Positions 6,465 through 8,581 of a stretch of DNA of 8,581 nt are shown piece by piece. The position numbers were made by a program, and so were the translations under genes. Position 1 is the first letter of the stretch; each line of letters begins with the position of its first letter. The stretch comes from Burkholderiaceae bacterium (GTDB lineage Bacteria > Pseudomonadota > Gammaproteobacteria > Burkholderiales > Burkholderiaceae_C), in NCBI GenBank assembly GCA_030726195.1, contig JANREF010000237.1, positions 1 to 8,581 on the forward strand. The letters run 5' to 3'. The notes under the pieces were generated by a model that worked only from the letters and a program-made list of their open reading frames with translations, did not search any database and was not told the origin of the DNA.

Positions 6465-8581
6465 ATGGCCATGAACGAAATACGCAACGTCGAAGCGGAC
6501 CTCAACCGCTTTCGCACGCGTGTACTCGTTGCCAGTGGCGTGGTGCTGCTCGCGTTTGGCTTGGTGGTTGCGCGCGCCTACTACCTGCAAGTCATGCGCC
6601 ATGAGGCGCTCAACGCACAGGCCGAAAGCAACCGCACGGCTGTCGTACCCGTTGTGCCCATGCGCGGCGAAGTGACCGACCGCAATGGCGTGGTGTTGGC
6701 GTCCAACTACTCGGCTTACACGATGGAAATCACACCATCGCGCGTGGCCGACCTAGAACAAACATTGACCGATTTGGCGCTGGTGGTGCACATCAGCAAG
6801 CGCGACAAACGCCGCTTCCTCAAGCTCAAGAGCGAGACCAAGTCGTTTGAAGCCGTGCCGTTGCGCACGCTGCTCAGCGATGAAGAGGTGGCCCGGTTTG
6901 CCGCGCAGCGCTGGCGCTTTCCCGGCGTTGATATCCGTGCGCGCTTCTTCAGAAACTACCCGCTGGGCGCTACCGCCAGCCACTTGATTGGCTACATTGG
7001 CCGTATCAACCAACGTGAGCAAGAGGCCATCGACGAGTGGGACGACGAAGACAAGGGCAACTACCGCGGCACCGACTACATTGGCAAGCTGGGCATAGAG
7101 CAAAGCTACGAGCGCGAACTGCACGGTCAAACCGGCATAGACCGCGTCGAAACATCGGCAGGCGGCCACGCTGTGCGCACCCTAGACAGCCGCCCTGCCA
7201 GACCGGGCAAAACCATTGTGCTCACCGTGGACGCCAAGCTGCAGCAAATGGTGGAGTCCTTGTTTGGCAAACGCCGTGGGGCATTGGTTGCCATTGACCC
7301 GCGCGATGGCGCCGTACTGGCATTTGCCAGCATGCCCAACTTCGACCCCAACCTGTTTGTAGAGGGCATTGACGTCGAGAGTTGGCGCGCACTCAGCGAC
7401 TCGTTGGACAAGCCCTTGCTCAACCGCGCCATGCGTGGGCGCTACCCACCTGGCTCGACCTACAAGCCATTCATGGGATTGGCCGCGCTGGAACTGGGCA
7501 AGCGCACTGCGCAGGCCGTGACCTACGACCCGGGCTACTGGATTTTTGGTGGCAACCGTTTTCGCAGCCATGGCGATGAAGCCTTGGGCAATGTGAACTT
7601 GCGCACCAGCATCGTCAAATCCAGCAACACCTACTACTACGCGCTGGCCAATGACTTGGGTGTCGATGCCATTCACGACTTCATGGCCCCATTTGGCTTT
7701 GGCCAGCTCACAGGCATTGATTTGCGCGGCGAAGTCACTGGCGTGCTGCCCAGCCAAGCCTGGAAGCGCAACGCCTACAAGCGTGCCGACCAGCAGCGTT
7801 GGTATGCGGGTGAAACCATTTCATTGGGTATTGGCCAGGGCTACAACACCTTCACCATGCTGCAGTTGGCCTCGGCCACCGCGACCTTGGTCAACGACGG
7901 CATTCGCCACCGGCCACACGTTGTCACACTGGCCGACGCCGACAACCCGGGTGAAGACTTGGGCCTGTCCAAGAAAAACATAGACCTGATCAAAGAAGCC
8001 ATGGTGGGCGTGACCATAGAGGGCACCTCACGCTTGTCGTTCGCCGACGCACCGTACACCAGTGGCGGCAAAACGGGCACGGCGCAAGCGGTGACCATTG
8101 GCCAACAAGACAAGTACGACGCCAAAAAACTGGCCGAAGCGCAGCGCGACCACTCGCTGTACATTGCCTTCGCGCCGGCTGAGGCCCCGCAAGTGGCGCT
8201 GGCTGTGGTGGTGGAGAACGCCGGCTTTGGCAGTGCACACGCCGCGCCCATTGCGCGTCGGGTCTTTGACTACCTGTTGCTGGGCTTGTACCCCAGCGAC
8301 GAAGACATACTGGCCACGCAAAAGGGCTTGGCCTATTCGCCCATTGGCAAACAGCGCTTGGCCAGCGAAGTGGGCTTGCAGCGGGTGCAAGACCCCACCA
8401 ACAATCCCAACCAAGCCGATACGCTGTTGCGCGAAGGCGCACGCATTGAAAAAGTAGAAGCCGCCAGTGTCGTCACCGCGGCCACCTTAGACGATGTCGT
8501 GGCAGACAACGTGGTAGCCGATGAGGCGGCCACAGACGGCGTCAACGGCCCTGGCCCTGTGCAGCCCTCGACCGCACAACC
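6465..8581 (+). CDS. mrdA: Penicillin-binding protein 2 (elongation transpeptidase), 3' end beyond window
   Basis: PBP2 cross-links peptidoglycan during side-wall growth together with RodA. 705 codons are visible without a stop. Residues 1-18 are cytoplasmic, about 19-37 form the membrane anchor, the pedestal domain begins near RGEVTDRNGVVLA (67-79), and the transpeptidase domain carries all three catalytic motifs: S331-T-Y-K334 in PPGSTYKPF, S386-S-N388, and K536-T-G538 in SGGKTGTAQ. The conserved domain ends near residue 605 (ARRVFDYLLLGLYP). At least 100 more residues follow, the last 40 rich in Ala, Val and Asp. E. coli PBP2 has 633 residues, so this protein is long. The start is the ATG at 6465, with GGTGAG 9 nt upstream; the ATG at 6471 is also possible. 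The spacing to mreD is 18 bp, so they are in one operon. Confidence 0.96.
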   Translation, partial: MAMNEIRNVEADLNRFRTRVLVASGVVLLAFGLVVARAYYLQVMRHEALNAQAESNRTAVVPVVPMRGEVTDRNGVVLASNYSAYTMEITPSRVADLEQTLTDLALVVHISKRDKRRFLKLKSETKSFEAVPLRTLLSDEEVARFAAQRWRFPGVDIRARFFRNYPLGATASHLIGYIGRINQREQEAIDEWDDEDKGNYRGTDYIGKLGIEQSYERELHGQTGIDRVETSAGGHAVRTLDSRPARPGKTIVLTVDAKLQQMVESLFGKRRGALVAIDPRDGAVLAFASMPNFDPNLFVEGIDVESWRALSDSLDKPLLNRAMRGRYPPGSTYKPFMGLAALELGKRTAQAVTYDPGYWIFGGNRFRSHGDEALGNVNLRTSIVKSSNTYYYALANDLGVDAIHDFMAPFGFGQLTGIDLRGEVTGVLPSQAWKRNAYKRADQQRWYAGETISLGIGQGYNTFTMLQLASATATLVNDGIRHRPHVVTLADADNPGEDLGLSKKNIDLIKEAMVGVTIEGTSRLSFADAPYTSGGKTGTAQAVTIGQQDKYDAKKLAEAQRDHSLYIAFAPAEAPQVALAVVVENAGFGSAHAAPIARRVFDYLLLGLYPSDEDILATQKGLAYSPIGKQRLASEVGLQRVQDPTNNPNQADTLLREGARIEKVEAASVVTAATLDDVVADNVVADEAATDGVNGPGPVQPSTAQ

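Overview
The window reads as a chromosomal segment of a betaproteobacterium, most likely Burkholderiales and probably Comamonadaceae-like. This rests on the gene order (gatCAB divergent from mreBCD-mrdA) and on recalled protein similarity, for example the GatB, MreC and PBP2 N-termini; no search was run. It is GC-rich and almost entirely housekeeping genes. I see no tRNA, rRNA, CRISPR array, transposase or phage gene.

Layout. Positions 1-356 are non-coding and hold a repeat array. One complete 110-bp element (169-278) has inverted ends that each fold into a hairpin. The right half of a second element lies at 1-54. The two are linked by degenerate 22-29 bp sub-repeats, giving a 97-bp direct repeat with a 224-bp period. 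The array runs up to the gatB stop codon. Positions 357-3648 (minus strand) encode gatC-gatA-gatB, the three subunits of tRNA-dependent amidotransferase, tightly packed with an 11-nt gap and a 4-nt overlap. Positions 3649-3914 are the divergent intergenic region. Positions 3915-8581 (plus strand) encode mreB, mreC, mreD and the first 705 codons of mrdA (PBP2), which runs off the window end; rodA would be the expected next gene but cannot be seen.

How the genes work together. GatCAB amidates Glu-tRNA(Gln) and/or Asp-tRNA(Asn), supplying correctly charged tRNAs for translation. MreB filaments, the MreC/MreD membrane scaffold and the PBP2 transpeptidase form the core of the elongasome (Rod complex), which builds the lateral wall and keeps the cell rod-shaped. 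The two operons share only the 266-bp region between them.

I found no new multi-gene system. The least explained parts are the repeat array next to gatB, where the paired stem sequences differ between the two ends of the element yet stay complementary; the inverted repeats in the gatC/mreB intergenic region; and a long Ala/Val/Asp-rich C-terminal tail on PBP2.
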